Shown: piece by piece, positions 19,184 through 29,827 of the stretch
Position numbering within the stretch: position 1 is the first letter of the stretch
Layout of the letters: the number at the start of each line of letters is the position of its first letter
DNA from: Brevibacillus sedimenti
GTDB lineage: Bacteria; Bacillota; Bacilli; Brevibacillales; Brevibacillaceae
NCBI RefSeq assembly: GCF_020923495.1
Contig: NZ_CP064048.1
Span: forward strand, 2,311,501-2,375,500
Length of the DNA: 64,000 nt
Direction: 5' to 3'
Notes under the pieces: generated by a model
Seen by the model: the letters and a program-made list of their open reading frames with translations, nothing else
The model's database searches: none
Told to the model about the DNA's origin: nothing
Program-made: the position numbers and the translations under genes

Positions 19184-19966
19184 ATGAGACTTGATGGCCG
19201 TGACCGTGACCAATTGCGCCCAGTCAAGATTACGCGCAATTACATCAAACACGCGGAAGGTTCTTGTCTAATCGAAGTAGGAGACACCAAGGTAATTTGT
19301 ACGGCGACATTGGAGGATCGCGTGCCGCCGTTCATGCGCGGAGGCGGAAAAGGGTGGATTACAGCCGAATACTCCATGCTTCCTCGGGCCACGGAGTCAC
19401 GCAATCCACGGGAATCGTCCAAAGGCAAAGTGGGCGGACGAACCATGGAAATTCAGCGGCTGATCGGACGTGCGCTGCGCTCGGTCGTTCAGTTGGAAGC
19501 GATGGGGGAGCGCACCATCTGGCTGGATTGCGACGTGATCCAGGCCGACGGCGGTACCCGGACGGCAGCAATCACTGGCGCGTTTGTGGCGATGGTGGAT
19601 GCGATGCAGAAGCTGGTGGAAGCCGGCACCTTGAAGCAGCTGCCGCTGCGCGATTTTCTGGCGGCGACCTCGGTCGGTATCATCGACGGCGAACCGATGC
19701 TCGACCTCAATTACAAGGAAGATTCGACGGCGACGGTGGACATGAACATCGTCATGACCGGTCAGGGCAAATTTGTCGAACTGCAGGGCACGGGCGAAGA
19801 AGCGCCGTTTACCGGCGAACAGCTTCATGAACTGCTTGACCTGGCAAAAAAAGGCATCGACGGCCTGATTGCCGCGCAGAAGGAAGCGTTGGCCGACGTA
19901 CCGCTGAGGTTTGCAGACGACAACGAAAACGATCAGGAAACGGTGGCGGAGAAGAGTCATGTCTGA
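19184..19966 (+). CDS. rph: ribonuclease PH
   Basis: Phosphate-dependent 3'-exonuclease that trims tRNA 3' ends. Full-length at 260 residues. Recognised by [16 protein letters not shown], the phosphate site region [15 protein letters not shown] and [25 protein letters not shown] is 9 bp before the ATG at 19184. An ATG at 19179 with only 4 bp spacing opens a two-codon reading frame and is not the start. It overlaps rdgB by 8 bp, so they are translationally coupled. Confidence 0.95.
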   Translation: MRLDGRDRDQLRPVKITRNYIKHAEGSCLIEVGDTKVICTATLEDRVPPFMRGGGKGWITAEYSMLPRATESRNPRESSKGKVGGRTMEIQRLIGRALRSVVQLEAMGERTIWLDCDVIQADGGTRTAAITGAFVAMVDAMQKLVEAGTLKQLPLRDFLAATSVGIIDGEPMLDLNYKEDSTATVDMNIVMTGQGKFVELQGTGEEAPFTGEQLHELLDLAKKGIDGLIAAQKEALADVPLRFADDNENDQETVAEKSHV

Positions 19967-20560
19967 GCGAAAAAAAGTGGTGCTGGCAACGCGAAACAAG
20001 GGAAAGGTAAAGGAATTCAACAGCCTGTTTGCCGAATTGGGCTGGGAAGGCATCAGCCTGGACGCGTTTGAAGGCGTGCCGGAAGTGGTGGAGGACGGCG
20101 ATACGTTTGAAGCCAACGCCTTGAAAAAAGCGACGACCATTGCTACATACCTGAACATGCCGGCTGTGGGCGACGACTCCGGCCTGGAGGTGGACGCTCT
20201 GGGGGACGTCCCGGCGTCTATTCCGCCCGCTACGCCGGTGAACACGCCAGCGATGAGCAAAATTGGCGAAAGCTGCTGGATGAACTGCGCGGCGTGCCGG
20301 CACAGCAGCGGACGGCACGTTTCCGCTGCGTGCTCGTCCTGGCGGAACCGGGCAAAGAGCCTGTGGTGGCCCAAGGCACATGTGAGGGCGTCATCGCCGA
20401 AGCCCCAGAGGGCACCAACGGGTTCGGATACGACCCGGTTTTTTACCTGCCGGACAAGGGCGTGACCATGGCGCAGTTGCCGCCGGAAGAGAAAAACCGC
20501 ATCAGCCACCGGGCCATGGCGATGGGCAATCTGCTGGCGGCAATCAAGCGGCAGGGTTAG
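19959..20560 (+). pseudogene. rdgB: XTP/dITP diphosphatase (RdgB/Ham1), frameshifted
   Basis: House-cleaning pyrophosphatase that removes ITP/XTP. The first part reads VLATRNKGKVKEF and ends in VGDDSGLEVDALG. At a run of five G (20201-20205) the frame is lost. With six G the protein continues without break as GRPGVYSARYAGEHASDEQ, then NWRKLLDELRGVPAQQRTA and the conserved GTNGFGYDPVF and HRAMAM. Every family motif is therefore present across two frames. The gene starts at ATG 19959 inside the end of rph. It may be a one-base sequencing error or a recent lesion. Confidence 0.9.
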
Positions 20561-20600
20561 CGGCTTGCGGCAGACTACAGGCAGAAGGGAGTGCGGTACA

Positions 20601-21176
20601 GTGGGCATCCTGATCCTCAGCGACACGCACGGCTTGGTACGCGAAGTGAAAGAGACGGTGGAACGCCACGCGGCGGAGAAGGTCTTTCACTGCGGCGATT
20701 TTTGCGTCGACCGGAAGCGGGACCCCTTCGCCGACATGATTTTGGTCAGGGGCAACTGCGATGTGGACAGGGACGTTCCCGAGGAACAGCTTACCGAGTG
20801 GAAGGACCTGAAAATCCTGCAGACACACGGCCACCTGTTCGGGGTGAAAAGCTCGCTGATGCGGCTGCACTACCGGGCGGAGGAGACGGGGGCCAACGTC
20901 GTGCTGTTCGGCCATTCCCACGTTCCGGTCTGCGGCGTCGAACGGGGCATCCTGTTTCTCAACCCGGGTAGTCTGCAGCTCCCCCGCAGCTTTGACGTTC
21001 CCACCTACGCATACCTGGAACAGCTTGAGACGAGAAAGCGGGAAGTGCGCGTCCAGGTTACCTATTTCGACCACCACGGCAATCCGGTGGAGCGGCTGGG
21101 GGGAAGTTTTCCCTGCGCCGCTGACTTCTTGAAAAATGGTGAATATGTGCTATACTTAAATGGTTATAATGGCTAG
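20601..21176 (+). CDS. ysnB: YfcE/YsnB-family metallophosphoesterase
   Basis: Calcineurin-like phosphodiesterase with all five motifs: SDTHG near the N terminus, CGDF, GNCD, THGH and GHSHVP, and an LNPGS ending. 191 residues from GTG at 20601, with AAGGGAG about 10 bp upstream. It sits where Bacillus ysnB lies, after rph and rdgB. The physiological substrate is unknown. The next gene's promoter lies in its last 50 bp. Confidence 0.85.
   Translation: MGILILSDTHGLVREVKETVERHAAEKVFHCGDFCVDRKRDPFADMILVRGNCDVDRDVPEEQLTEWKDLKILQTHGHLFGVKSSLMRLHYRAEETGANVVLFGHSHVPVCGVERGILFLNPGSLQLPRSFDVPTYAYLEQLETRKREVRVQVTYFDHHGNPVERLGGSFPCAADFLKNGEYVLYLNGYNG
21129..21170 (+). promoter_or_regulatory. sigma-A promoter(s) of tig within the end of ysnB
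   Basis: TTGAAA (21129-21134) and TATACT (21151-21156) are 16 bp apart. A second perfect TATAAT lies at 21165-21170. Both are inside the last ysnB codons, 80-120 bp before tig. Confidence 0.55.
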
Positions 21177-21248
21177 AATTGCATCGCCCGTACCGACTGC
21201 ATGTTGCGGGCGGTGTTCTGTGGATTCAATCTAGGAGGGGAAGTTTAC

Positions 21249-22541
21249 GTGGCAGCAAAATGGGAAAAGTTAGAGAATAACCAGGGGGTCCTGACGGTTG
21301 AAGTAGATGCTGCGCAAGTAGATGCGGCATTGGACCAAGCGTTTAAAAAGGTCGTAAAGAAAGTAAGCGTTCCGGGCTTCCGCAAAGGAAAAGTGCCGCG
21401 CAAGCTGTTCGAAGCGCGTTTTGGCGTGGAAGCGCTCTACCAGGATGCTCTGGACATCCTGCTCCCTGCCGCTTACGGACAAGCTGTGCGCGAAACCGGC
21501 ATCGAACCGGTTGATCGCCCCGAAGTGGATGTTGAGCAGATGGAAAAGGGCAAGCCGCTCATCTTCAAGGCGACCGTAACGGTGAAGCCGGAAGTGAAAC
21601 TGGGCGACTACAAAAACCTGACGATCGAGTCGAAAGAGTTCAACGTTACTGACGAGGACGTGGAAGCCGAACTGAAGCGCATGCAAGAGCGCCACGCCGA
21701 GCTGGTTGTCGTGGAAGAAGGCCCGGCACAAAACGGCGATCTGGCTGTGATTGACTTCGAAGGCTTCCAGGACGGCGTTGCCTTTGAGGGCGGAAAAGCG
21801 GAAAACTACACGCTCGAGCTGGGTTCCGGCACGTTCATCGCCGGCTTTGAAGAGCAGATCGTGGGCATGAAGGTAGGCGAGGAGAAGGAGATCAACGTCA
21901 CCTTCCCGGAACAGTACCACTCTCCGAGCCTGGCAGGCAAAGACGCAGTCTTCAAGGTGAAACTGAACGGCCTCAAGCGCAAAAACCTCCCGGCGCTGGA
22001 CGACGAATTTGCCAAAGACGTGAGCGAGTTCGACACACTGGAAGAGCTGAAGGCTGACACCAAGAAAAAGCTGGAAGAAAAAGCGGCTCAGGAGAAAGAG
22101 CAGTACACCCGCGAGCAGCTCGTGCTGAAGGCGGCTGAAAACGCCGAAATCGACATTCCGGACGTTATGATCGAACACGAACTGGACCAAATGGTGAACG
22201 AATTTGCTCAGCGCCTGCAGTTCCAAGGCATGAACCTGGACCTGTACTACCAGTTCTCCGGCACCGATGAAAGCCAGCTGCGCGAACAGCTTCGTCCTGA
22301 CGCGACCACCCGCGTGCGCACCGCGCTGACCCTGGAAGCGATCGCTAAAGCCGAGAACATCACTGCGACCGAAGAAGATGTAAACGAAGAGCTGAACAGA
22401 CTGGCGGGCGTATACGGTCGTCCTGCCGACGAACTGCGCAAAATCTTCACCGCTCAAGACGGTATGGCTGCCCTGTACCGCGACGTGCAAACGCGGAAAA
22501 CGGTCGATTTCCTGGTTGCAGAAAACAAAGTCAGTGCATAA
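21249..22541 (+). CDS. tig: trigger factor
   Basis: Ribosome-bound chaperone and peptidyl-prolyl isomerase. N-terminal ribosome-binding domain with [11 protein letters not shown], middle FKBP domain (about 160-245, [11 protein letters not shown] and [14 protein letters not shown]), and C-terminal helical arms rich in Glu/Lys. 430 residues. GTG at 21249 is chosen since AGGAGGGGAAG precedes it. It is followed by its own terminator, then clpP and clpX. Confidence 0.95.
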   Translation: MAAKWEKLENNQGVLTVEVDAAQVDAALDQAFKKVVKKVSVPGFRKGKVPRKLFEARFGVEALYQDALDILLPAAYGQAVRETGIEPVDRPEVDVEQMEKGKPLIFKATVTVKPEVKLGDYKNLTIESKEFNVTDEDVEAELKRMQERHAELVVVEEGPAQNGDLAVIDFEGFQDGVAFEGGKAENYTLELGSGTFIAGFEEQIVGMKVGEEKEINVTFPEQYHSPSLAGKDAVFKVKLNGLKRKNLPALDDEFAKDVSEFDTLEELKADTKKKLEEKAAQEKEQYTREQLVLKAAENAEIDIPDVMIEHELDQMVNEFAQRLQFQGMNLDLYYQFSGTDESQLREQLRPDATTRVRTALTLEAIAKAENITATEEDVNEELNRLAGVYGRPADELRKIFTAQDGMAALYRDVQTRKTVDFLVAENKVSA

Positions 22542-22606
22542 GCTTAGGAAGAACGCATGAAACGACCGGCAGACAGGTTCCCGATTGACCCGACTGCCAA
22601 GCGATA

Positions 22607-22637
22607 CAAGGCACGATAATGTTCGTGCCTTGTTTTT
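22607..22637 (+). terminator. terminator after tig
   Basis: Arms CAAGGCACGA and TCGTGCCTTG (10 bp), 6-nt loop, five T. Confidence 0.88.
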
Positions 22638-22718
22638 CACCATCTTGCGTTTTTTCCGACACAGCCGTCGGACCGGCGGCTGCACGCTACCTCTTTGACG
22701 GCAGAGGAGGAGATACAT

Positions 22719-23300
22719 ATGCTAATCCCCATGGTCATTGAACAGACGAACCGCGGCGAGCGCGCGTATGACATTTATTCGCGCCTGCTGAAGGACCGGA
22801 TTGTCTTTCTCGGCAGCGAGATCGACGATGAAGTGGCCAACCTGGTGGTCGCCCAACTGCTGTTCCTGCAAGCGGAAGACCCGGACAAGGACATTCAACT
22901 CTACATAAACTCTCCGGGCGGTTCCGTAACGGCTGGCATGGCCATCTTCGACACGATGCAGCACATCAAGCCGGACGTGTCTACCATCTGCATCGGCATG
23001 GCGGCCAGCATGGCAGCCGTTCTGCTGGCTGCGGGAGCAAAAGGGAAGCGGTTTGCCCTGCCGAACAGTGAAGTGATGATTCACCAGCCGCTCGGCGGCG
23101 TACGCGGCCAGGCAGAGGATATCCGCATCCACGCGGACTGGATTTTGAAAACGAAGCGCCAGCTCAACCAAATCCTGGCGGAACGGACGGGTCAGCCATA
23201 CGAACGTGTGGAAAAGGACACCGATCGTGATCACTTCATGAGCGCAGAAGAAGCCAAAGCGTACGGTTTGATTGACGCCATTATTGAACGGAAAAACTGA
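22719..23300 (+). CDS. clpP: ATP-dependent Clp protease proteolytic subunit
   Basis: Serine peptidase that forms the 14-mer with ClpX/ClpC. Catalytic triad Ser97 (GMAASMAAV), His122 (MIHQPLGG) and Asp171 ([11 protein letters not shown]). 193 residues, normal size. GGAGGAG before ATG 22719. Twenty bases separate it from clpX, so the two are an operon. In B. subtilis clpP stands apart from clpX; the tig-clpP-clpX order seen here is that of many other bacteria. No sigma-A promoter or CtsR-type site could be picked out upstream. Confidence 0.95.
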   Translation: MLIPMVIEQTNRGERAYDIYSRLLKDRIVFLGSEIDDEVANLVVAQLLFLQAEDPDKDIQLYINSPGGSVTAGMAIFDTMQHIKPDVSTICIGMAASMAAVLLAAGAKGKRFALPNSEVMIHQPLGGVRGQAEDIRIHADWILKTKRQLNQILAERTGQPYERVEKDTDRDHFMSAEEAKAYGLIDAIIERKN

Positions 23301-23320
23301 CCCGTTGTGAGGTGAAGCGC

Positions 23321-24586
23321 ATGTTTAAGTTTAACGACGATAAAGGCCAGCTGAAATGCTCCTTCTGCGGCAAGTCGCAGGAGCAGGTGCGCAAGCTGGT
23401 GGCCGGGCCCGGCGTGTACATCTGCGACGAGTGCATCGAACTGTGCAACGAAATCGTCCAGGAAGAGCTGGGAACGGAAGAAGAAATCGACATGAAGGAA
23501 ATTCCCAAACCGATGGAGATTCGCAAAATCCTGGACGATTACGTGATCGGCCAGGATCTGGCGAAAAAATCCCTCTCGGTGGCGGTGTACAACCACTACA
23601 AGCGGATCAACTCCGGCGCCAAGATCGAGGATGTGGAACTGCAAAAGTCAAACATCCTGCTGATCGGCCCGACCGGAAGCGGGAAGACGCTCTTGGCCCA
23701 GACGTTGGCACGGATTCTCAACGTGCCGTTTGCCATCGCCGACGCCACTTCCCTCACGGAAGCGGGGTACGTGGGCGAAGACGTGGAAAACATCCTGCTC
23801 AAGCTGATCCAGGCAGCCGATTACGACGTGGAAAAGGCGGAGAAGGGCATCATCTACATCGACGAGATCGACAAGGTGGCCCGCAAGTCGGAAAATCCGT
23901 CGATCACCCGCGACGTATCCGGCGAAGGCGTACAGCAGGCGCTGCTGAAAATTCTCGAGGGGACGGTTGCCAGCGTGCCGCCGCAGGGCGGCCGGAAGCA
24001 TCCGCACCAGGAGTTCATCCAGATCGACACGTCCAACATTCTGTTCATCTGCGGCGGTGCGTTTGACGGCATCGAGCAGATCATCAAGCGTCGTCTGGGC
24101 AAAAAGGTGATCGGCTTCGGCACCGACCTGAGTGACGGTATCAAAGGCGACCTGAAGCCGGGCGAGTACCTGAAGTACGTGCTGCCGGAAGACCTGCTGA
24201 AATTCGGCCTGATTCCGGAATTTGTCGGCCGTCTCCCCGTACTGGCCACACTGGAACCGCTGGATGAGGAGACGCTGGTCCGCATCCTGACCGAACCGAA
24301 AAACTCGCTGGTGAAGCAGTACCAAAAACTGCTGAGCTTAGACGGCGTAGAACTGGAGTTCGAACCGGGAGCGCTGACGCAGATCGCCAAGGAAGCGATC
24401 AAGCGGAACACCGGCGCCCGGGGACTGCGTGCCATCATCGAGCAGATCATGCTCGACATGATGTACGAACTGCCGTCCCGCGAAGACATCAGCAAGTGCG
24501 TGATCACCGAGGAAGCTGTGCGTGACAAGGTGAAGCCGCAGCTGCTGACCAAGGAAGGCCGCGAACTGAAAAACGAAAGCGCGTAA
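23321..24586 (+). CDS. clpX: ClpX unfoldase, ATP-binding subunit of ClpXP
   Basis: AAA+ unfoldase that feeds substrates to ClpP. Zinc-binding N domain with Cys13, Cys16, Cys35 and Cys38. Walker A GPTGSGKT at 116-123, Walker [10 protein letters not shown], and the ClpP-docking IGF loop within KKVIGFGTD. 421 residues. ATG at 23321 with GAGGTG upstream. The gene ends at a strong terminator at 24613. Confidence 0.96.
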   Translation: MFKFNDDKGQLKCSFCGKSQEQVRKLVAGPGVYICDECIELCNEIVQEELGTEEEIDMKEIPKPMEIRKILDDYVIGQDLAKKSLSVAVYNHYKRINSGAKIEDVELQKSNILLIGPTGSGKTLLAQTLARILNVPFAIADATSLTEAGYVGEDVENILLKLIQAADYDVEKAEKGIIYIDEIDKVARKSENPSITRDVSGEGVQQALLKILEGTVASVPPQGGRKHPHQEFIQIDTSNILFICGGAFDGIEQIIKRRLGKKVIGFGTDLSDGIKGDLKPGEYLKYVLPEDLLKFGLIPEFVGRLPVLATLEPLDEETLVRILTEPKNSLVKQYQKLLSLDGVELEFEPGALTQIAKEAIKRNTGARGLRAIIEQIMLDMMYELPSREDISKCVITEEAVRDKVKPQLLTKEGRELKNESA

Positions 24587-24612
24587 CCGGCACCGCCGGA
24601 AACGCCATCCCA

Positions 24613-24639
24613 ACCACCCCGATCGTCGGGGTGGTTTTT
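24613..24639 (+). terminator. terminator after clpX
   Basis: ACCACCCCGA and TCGGGGTGGT form a 10-bp stem with a TCG loop and five T. Confidence 0.9.
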
Positions 24640-24708
24640 CCATGACTCTTCCGTTTGTTCGCCCGGCCGGCAGTGCCCGCCAAAGTGCAAGGGAATGCCG
24701 GAGCGGTT

Positions 24709-24831
24709 TGTTTACGCCCGTGATTGCGAGGCAATACTACTCAATATAGTTCACGAGACGCTTTTTGATTGGATCACGACTGTATCAGGAAGGACTTCTC
24801 GCGATCGCGGGCTGATACACGGGCTGATACA
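24709..24831 (+). promoter_or_regulatory. possible forespore promoter and repeats in the clpX-lonB gap
   Basis: This 350-bp gap (24587-24936) holds the clpX terminator and no credible gene. TGTTTA (24709-24714) and AATACTA (24733-24739), 18 bp apart, loosely fit forespore (sigma-F/G) promoters; B. subtilis lonB is forespore expressed. Farther on, TGTATCAG (24781-24788) is repeated inverted in a tandem pair of the 12-mer CGGGCTGATACA (24808-24831). Confidence 0.25.
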
Positions 24832-24936
24832 AAAAACAAGCATCCCCGAGAGGAAGAACCGGCTTTTGCGCATGTGTCCGCAACAGACGCGTTTTCTTCT
24901 CGATGTGGTGCGAAGTGAGCGTGGGAGGGTTAACGG

Positions 24937-26628
24937 ATGGACTATACGACATTGGTGATTGCCTGTATCGAAGTAGTCGTCGGGATCATCATAGGAACCT
25001 ATTTCTGGAATCTGCTCCGCACCCAGCGGTCAGCGAAAACATCGAGTGACCGGGAGTCGCGCAAAGACCTGGACCAACTGCGGCGGATGCGGATGATCGC
25101 CTTGACGGAACCGCTCTCGGAGAAGACCAGGCCGACCAAACTGGAAGAGATCGTCGGACAGGAGGATGGGCTGCGCGCGCTGCGTGCCGCCTTGTGCGGG
25201 CCAAACCCACAGCATGTCATCATCTACGGTCCGCCGGGCGTGGGCAAGACGGCTGCCGCCCGCGTCGTGCTGGAAGAAGCGAAGCAGAATCCGCTGTCGC
25301 CGTTTTCCAGCGACGCCAAGTTTGTGGAGGTGGACGCGACCATTGCCCGCTTTGACGAACGGGGCATCGCCGATCCGCTGATCGGTTCCGTGCACGATCC
25401 GATTTACCAGGGTGCCGGCGCCTTGGGACAGTCGGGCGTTCCGCAGCCGAAGCCGGGGGCGGTGACCAAGGCCCACGGCGGAATCCTGTTTTTGGATGAA
25501 ATCGGCGAGCTGCATCCGATCCAGATGAACAAGCTCCTGAAAGTGCTGGAAGACCGCAAAGTGATGCTGGAGAGCGCCTACTACAGCGAAGAGAACACGC
25601 AAATACCGTCACACATCCACGAGATATTCAAGTACGGACTGCCGGCCGATTTTCGCCTCGTGGGTGCGACGACGAGGATGCCGGAAGAACTGCCGGCAGC
25701 GCTCCGCTCCCGGTGCCTGGAGATTTTTTTCCGGCCGCTCAAGCCGGCGGAGATCGGGAGCATCGTCCGCACCGCCGTCTCCAAAATGGACATGTCGATG
25801 GAGGACGACGCGGTCGGCGTCATCGAACGGTACGCCACCAACGGCCGGGAGGCGATCAACACGCTGCAGATCGCGGCAGGGATCGCAATGACCGAGGGGC
25901 GCTCGACGATCCGCGCCGCCGATGTGGAATGGGTCGTGCACAGCAGCCAAAAATCGCCGCGCCAGGAAAAGCAGGTGCATGACACGCCGCAGGTGGGGCT
26001 GGTCAACGGCCTGGCTGTGTACGGCCCCAACATGGGCAGCGTGATGGAGCTGGAGGTGACCGCCAGCCGGGCGTCGACACCCGGGGCCGGCCGCGTCACC
26101 ATGACCGGCCTGGTCGAAGAAGAGGAAATAGGCGGTCGCAGCCGCACGGTCCGGCGCAAGTCGATGGCCAAAGGCTCGATCGAAAACGTGTTGACCGTGC
26201 TGAATCGGCTGGGGGTCCAGCCGTACGATTACGACCTGCACATCAACTTTCCCGGCGGTGTGCCGGTAGACGGTCCCTCGGCAGGCATCTCGATTGCCGT
26301 CGCCATTTATTCGGCGATCAAGGAGAGGCCGGTAGACAACCTGGTTGCCATGACAGGGGAAGTGAGCATCCACGGCAAGGTAAAACCGGTCGGCGGCGTA
26401 GTGGCCAAGGTGGAAGCCGCCCGACAGGCAGGGGCAAAACGCGTGCTGATTCCCGAGGAGAACTGGCAGTCGCTGTTTGCCGACATGCAGGACATCGAAG
26501 TGATACCCGTCTCCACCGTGCAGCAGGCAATCGATCTGGCCCTTCTGGCAGAACCGGAGACGGAGAGCGCCGGTTTCACCCTGCAGCTTCCGGCGGAAGA
26601 TCTCGCCTCTTCGTCTCTGTCGTTGTAA
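24937..26628 (+). CDS. lonB: ATP-dependent protease LonB
   Basis: Membrane-anchored Lon-type protease, in Bacillus made in the forespore. One N-terminal membrane span (about residues 5-24). AAA+ domain with Walker A GPPGVGKT at 98-105 and Walker B GILFLDEIGEL. Lon protease domain with the dyad Ser448 (DGPSAG) and Lys491, 43 residues apart as in Lon. 563 residues. GGGAGGG precedes the ATG. It lies directly upstream of lonA as in Bacillus. Confidence 0.93.
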   Translation: MDYTTLVIACIEVVVGIIIGTYFWNLLRTQRSAKTSSDRESRKDLDQLRRMRMIALTEPLSEKTRPTKLEEIVGQEDGLRALRAALCGPNPQHVIIYGPPGVGKTAAARVVLEEAKQNPLSPFSSDAKFVEVDATIARFDERGIADPLIGSVHDPIYQGAGALGQSGVPQPKPGAVTKAHGGILFLDEIGELHPIQMNKLLKVLEDRKVMLESAYYSEENTQIPSHIHEIFKYGLPADFRLVGATTRMPEELPAALRSRCLEIFFRPLKPAEIGSIVRTAVSKMDMSMEDDAVGVIERYATNGREAINTLQIAAGIAMTEGRSTIRAADVEWVVHSSQKSPRQEKQVHDTPQVGLVNGLAVYGPNMGSVMELEVTASRASTPGAGRVTMTGLVEEEEIGGRSRTVRRKSMAKGSIENVLTVLNRLGVQPYDYDLHINFPGGVPVDGPSAGISIAVAIYSAIKERPVDNLVAMTGEVSIHGKVKPVGGVVAKVEAARQAGAKRVLIPEENWQSLFADMQDIEVIPVSTVQQAIDLALLAEPETESAGFTLQLPAEDLASSSLSL

Positions 26629-26660
26629 TGGCGCGCTGTAACGGCGGTGCGCCCGGAAAT

Positions 26661-26689
26661 TAGACATCGGATTCCGTTTGCGCTACAAT
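26661..26689 (+). promoter_or_regulatory. sigma-A promoter of lonA
   Basis: TAGACA (26661-26666) and TACAAT (26684-26689) are 17 bp apart, each one mismatch from consensus. Start of transcription would be near 26696, leaving a leader of about 100 nt. Confidence 0.6.
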
Positions 26690-26695
26690 GATAAA

Positions 26696-26751
26696 AAGCT
26701 TCACTCCGAAGCTTACGCGATGTTCAAAAACGGCTGTCTGAGCCGTTTTTG
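26696..26751 (+). promoter_or_regulatory. two-hairpin leader of lonA, second hairpin terminator-like
   Basis: AAGCTTC-ACTCC-GAAGCTT (26696-26714) is a perfect 7-bp hairpin at the expected transcript start. CAAAAACGGCT-GTCTG-AGCCGTTTTTG (26725-26751) is a perfect 11-bp hairpin ending in five T. The second may simply terminate lonB, but if the promoter at 26661 is real it lies in the lonA leader and could attenuate it. Confidence 0.5.
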
Positions 26752-26797
26752 CATGTTAAGCAGGCAATTCGTACAGATCAAGGAGAGGTGCATAAGC

Positions 26798-29137
26798 TTG
26801 GGCGAACGTTCCGGTAAACGAGAGATACCGCTTCTCCCGTTGCGCGGACTGCTTGTGTATCCATCCATGGTACTCCATTTGGATGTGGGACGGGAAAAAT
26901 CAGTCCGCGCCCTGGAGCAGGCCATGGTGGATGACAACCAGATCCTGTTGGCGACGCAGGAAGAAGTCCACATAGAAGAACCCAGCGCCGAGCAAATCTT
27001 CAGCGTCGGCACTGTGGCACGGGTCAAACAGATGCTGAAGCTGCCGAACGGCACGATTCGCGTCCTCGTGGAAGGCCTGCAGCGGGCCCGAATCGATGAA
27101 TATATACGGCAGGATGATTTCTTCCAGGTCTCGATCACGTACCTGGAAGAGGAAAAGGCTGACGAGAACGAAGTGGAAGCGCTGATGCGCGCCGTGCTTA
27201 GCCATTTTGAACAGTACATCAAGCTGTCCAAAAAGATTTCACCGGAGGCGCTTACATCCGTAAGCGACATCGAGGAACCGGGTCGGCTGGCCGACGTGAT
27301 CGCCTCCCATCTGCCGCTGAAAATGAAGGACAAACAGGAGATTTTGGAGACGACCAACATCAAGGAGCGGCTCAACATTCTCCTCGACATCCTCAACAAC
27401 GAGCGCGAGGTGCTGGAACTGGAGCGCAAGATCAGCAACCGCGTCAAGAAGCAGATGGAGCGGACGCAGAAGGAATACTACCTGCGTGAGCAAATGAAAG
27501 CGATCCAAAAAGAGCTGGGCGAAAAAGACGGGCGGCAGAGTGAAGTGGATGAACTGCGCGCCCAGCTGGAGAAATCCGACGCTCCCGAGCGGATCAAGAA
27601 CAAGATCGAGAAAGAACTGGAGCGCCTGGAGAAAATGCCGACCACGTCCGCCGAAGGAGCGGTGATCCGGACCTACATCGACACGCTGCTGTCCCTGCCG
27701 TGGACGCGCAGGACCGTCGACAATCTGGACATCCATCACGCGGAACAGGTGCTGAACGAAGACCACTACGGGCTGGAAAAACCGAAGGAACGGGTATTGG
27801 AGTATCTGGCGGTGCAAAAGCTGGTCAATTCCATGCGCGGTCCCATCCTCTGCCTGGTCGGGCCTCCCGGCGTGGGGAAAACGTCGCTCGCCCGTTCCAT
27901 TGCGCGTGCCCTGGAGCGGGAGTTTGTCCGCATCTCGCTGGGCGGGGTGCGTGACGAGGCGGAGATTCGCGGCCACCGCCGCACCTATGTGGGTGCGCTG
28001 CCGGGCCGGATCATCCAGGGGATGAAACAGGCAGGCACGATCAACCCCGTCTTTCTCCTGGATGAAATCGACAAGCTGGCCTCCGACTTTCGCGGCGATC
28101 CCGCTTCCGCGCTGCTGGAAGTGCTGGACCCCAACCAGAATGACAAGTTCAGCGACCATTACATCGAGGAGACCTACGATTTGACCAACGTGATGTTTAT
28201 CACGACGGCCAACAGCACGCATACGATTCCCCGCCCGCTGTTGGACCGGATGGAGGTCATCTCCATCGCCGGCTACACCGAGCTGGAAAAGCTGCACATC
28301 ATGCGCGACTACCTGCTGCCCAAGCAGATGGAAGAGCACGGACTGGGCAGGGATAAGCTGCAGATGAACGAAGAGGCGATGCTGAAGGTAATTCGTCAGT
28401 ACACCAGAGAAGCGGGCGTGCGCAACCTGAATCGGGAAGCGGCCAACATCTGCCGAAAAGCAGCCAGGCTGATCGTCAGCGGCGAGAAAAAGCGGGTCGT
28501 GGTGACGCCCAAAACGGTGGAGAGCCTGCTGGGCAAACCGCGCTATCGCTACGGCCTGGCTGAGCGGGAAGACCAGGTGGGTGCCGTAACCGGCCTGGCC
28601 TGGACGCAGGCGGGCGGCGACACGCTGAACGTAGAAGTGAGCATTCTGCCTGGCAAGGGCAAACTGACGCTGACCGGTCAGCTCGGTGACGTCATGAAGG
28701 AGTCGGCTCAGGCGGCATTCAGCTACATCCGTTCCCGCGCCGCCGCGTGGAACATCGACCCCGAATTCCACGAGAAAAACGACATCCACATACACGTGCC
28801 GGAAGGAGCGATCCCCAAAGACGGTCCGTCTGCCGGCATCACCATCGCCACGGCGCTCGTCTCTGCCCTGACCGGCATCCCGGTGCGCAAAGAGGTGGGC
28901 ATGACCGGTGAGATCACCCTGCGCGGCCGTGTGCTGCCGATCGGCGGACTGAAAGAAAAGGCGCTGTCCGCTCATCGGGCCGGACTGACGACGGTGATCC
29001 TGCCCAAGGAAAACGAGAAAGACATCGAAGACATCCCGGAAAGCGTGCGCAAGGAATTGAAACTGATCACGGTGGAACACATGGACGAGGTCCTGCGCCA
29101 CGCGCTTACCCGGCAAGCGGTTGGTGAAACGCGATGA
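26798..29137 (+). CDS. lon: ATP-dependent protease Lon (LonA)
   Basis: Soluble hexameric AAA+ serine protease for damaged and regulatory proteins. N-terminal substrate domain from [15 protein letters not shown], Walker A GPPGVGKT at 355-362, Walker B FLLDEIDK, and catalytic dyad Ser678 (DGPSAG) and Lys721 (in GLKEK). The start is TTG at 26798: AAGGAGAGG lies about 9 bp before it and the resulting 779-residue protein begins [10 protein letters not shown] as in Brevibacillus Lon. Upstream ATGs would place the start before the leader hairpins. The stop overlaps engB by 4 bp. Confidence 0.95.
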   Translation: MGERSGKREIPLLPLRGLLVYPSMVLHLDVGREKSVRALEQAMVDDNQILLATQEEVHIEEPSAEQIFSVGTVARVKQMLKLPNGTIRVLVEGLQRARIDEYIRQDDFFQVSITYLEEEKADENEVEALMRAVLSHFEQYIKLSKKISPEALTSVSDIEEPGRLADVIASHLPLKMKDKQEILETTNIKERLNILLDILNNEREVLELERKISNRVKKQMERTQKEYYLREQMKAIQKELGEKDGRQSEVDELRAQLEKSDAPERIKNKIEKELERLEKMPTTSAEGAVIRTYIDTLLSLPWTRRTVDNLDIHHAEQVLNEDHYGLEKPKERVLEYLAVQKLVNSMRGPILCLVGPPGVGKTSLARSIARALEREFVRISLGGVRDEAEIRGHRRTYVGALPGRIIQGMKQAGTINPVFLLDEIDKLASDFRGDPASALLEVLDPNQNDKFSDHYIEETYDLTNVMFITTANSTHTIPRPLLDRMEVISIAGYTELEKLHIMRDYLLPKQMEEHGLGRDKLQMNEEAMLKVIRQYTREAGVRNLNREAANICRKAARLIVSGEKKRVVVTPKTVESLLGKPRYRYGLAEREDQVGAVTGLAWTQAGGDTLNVEVSILPGKGKLTLTGQLGDVMKESAQAAFSYIRSRAAAWNIDPEFHEKNDIHIHVPEGAIPKDGPSAGITIATALVSALTGIPVRKEVGMTGEITLRGRVLPIGGLKEKALSAHRAGLTTVILPKENEKDIEDIPESVRKELKLITVEHMDEVLRHALTRQAVGETR

Positions 29138-29802
29138 AGATCACATCGGCTGAGTTTGTCATCAGCGCCGTCGGACCCAAACAGTACCCGACAGATGGCT
29201 TGCCGGAGATCGCCCTGGTGGGCCGCTCCAACGTAGGCAAGTCCTCGCTGTTAAACAAAATGATGAATCGCAAGGGGCTGGCCCGTACCAGTTCCAAGCC
29301 GGGAAAAACACAGACGCTGAACTACTTTCGTGTCAACAACCTGCTCTATTTTGTCGACTTCCCCGGTTACGGCTACGCCAAAGTGGCAAAATCGCTGAAA
29401 CAGCAATGGGGCAAAATGATTGAAAATTATCTGAAGCAGCGCAAGGAGCTGCGGTTTGTGATTCAGTTGGTGGACATTCGCCACGCGCCCAGCAAGGATG
29501 ATGTGGCGATGTACGACTGGTGCAAGGAAATCGGCATTCCCACCGTGGTCGTGGCCACCAAGGGGGACAAGATCGCTCGCGGCCGCTGGCTTCAGCATAC
29601 GAAAGTAATCCGCGAACAACTCAAGATGCGCGGTGACGATGCACTCATTATCTTTTCTTCGGAAACGGGCCAGGGACGGGACGAACTGTGGGGTGAAATC
29701 GTTCGCCGCTTGCAGCGTCAGGAAGAAACTGCCCCTGAAGTTGAGCAGGATCTCGCAGGCGGGACGCCGGAAACGGTGGAATCGGGCAACGCCCCGTCGT
29801 AA
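29134..29802 (+). CDS. engB: ribosome biogenesis GTPase EngB/YsxC
   Basis: GTPase needed for 50S subunit assembly. Motifs: G1 GRSNVGKSS at 30-38, G2 Thr in SKPGKTQT, G3 DFPGYG, G4 TKGDK, G5 SSETG. 222 residues; the last about 20 are an acidic tail beyond the usual end. Overlap ATGA with lonA shows translational coupling, as in Bacillus lonA-ysxC. Confidence 0.95.
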   Translation: MKITSAEFVISAVGPKQYPTDGLPEIALVGRSNVGKSSLLNKMMNRKGLARTSSKPGKTQTLNYFRVNNLLYFVDFPGYGYAKVAKSLKQQWGKMIENYLKQRKELRFVIQLVDIRHAPSKDDVAMYDWCKEIGIPTVVVATKGDKIARGRWLQHTKVIREQLKMRGDDALIIFSSETGQGRDELWGEIVRRLQRQEETAPEVEQDLAGGTPETVESGNAPS

Positions 29803-29827
29803 CACCTGCGGGAAAAGAGGGGTGTCC

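Noticed and set aside
19179-19187. Two-codon frame ATG GAA TGA before rph as a regulatory mini-ORF
   Set aside because: Only 4 bp from the AGGAGG; the same signal is ideally placed for the rph ATG.
24695-24958. 87-codon frame between clpX and lonB
   Set aside because: No ribosome binding site and no recognisable features; it covers a promoter-like and repeat region.
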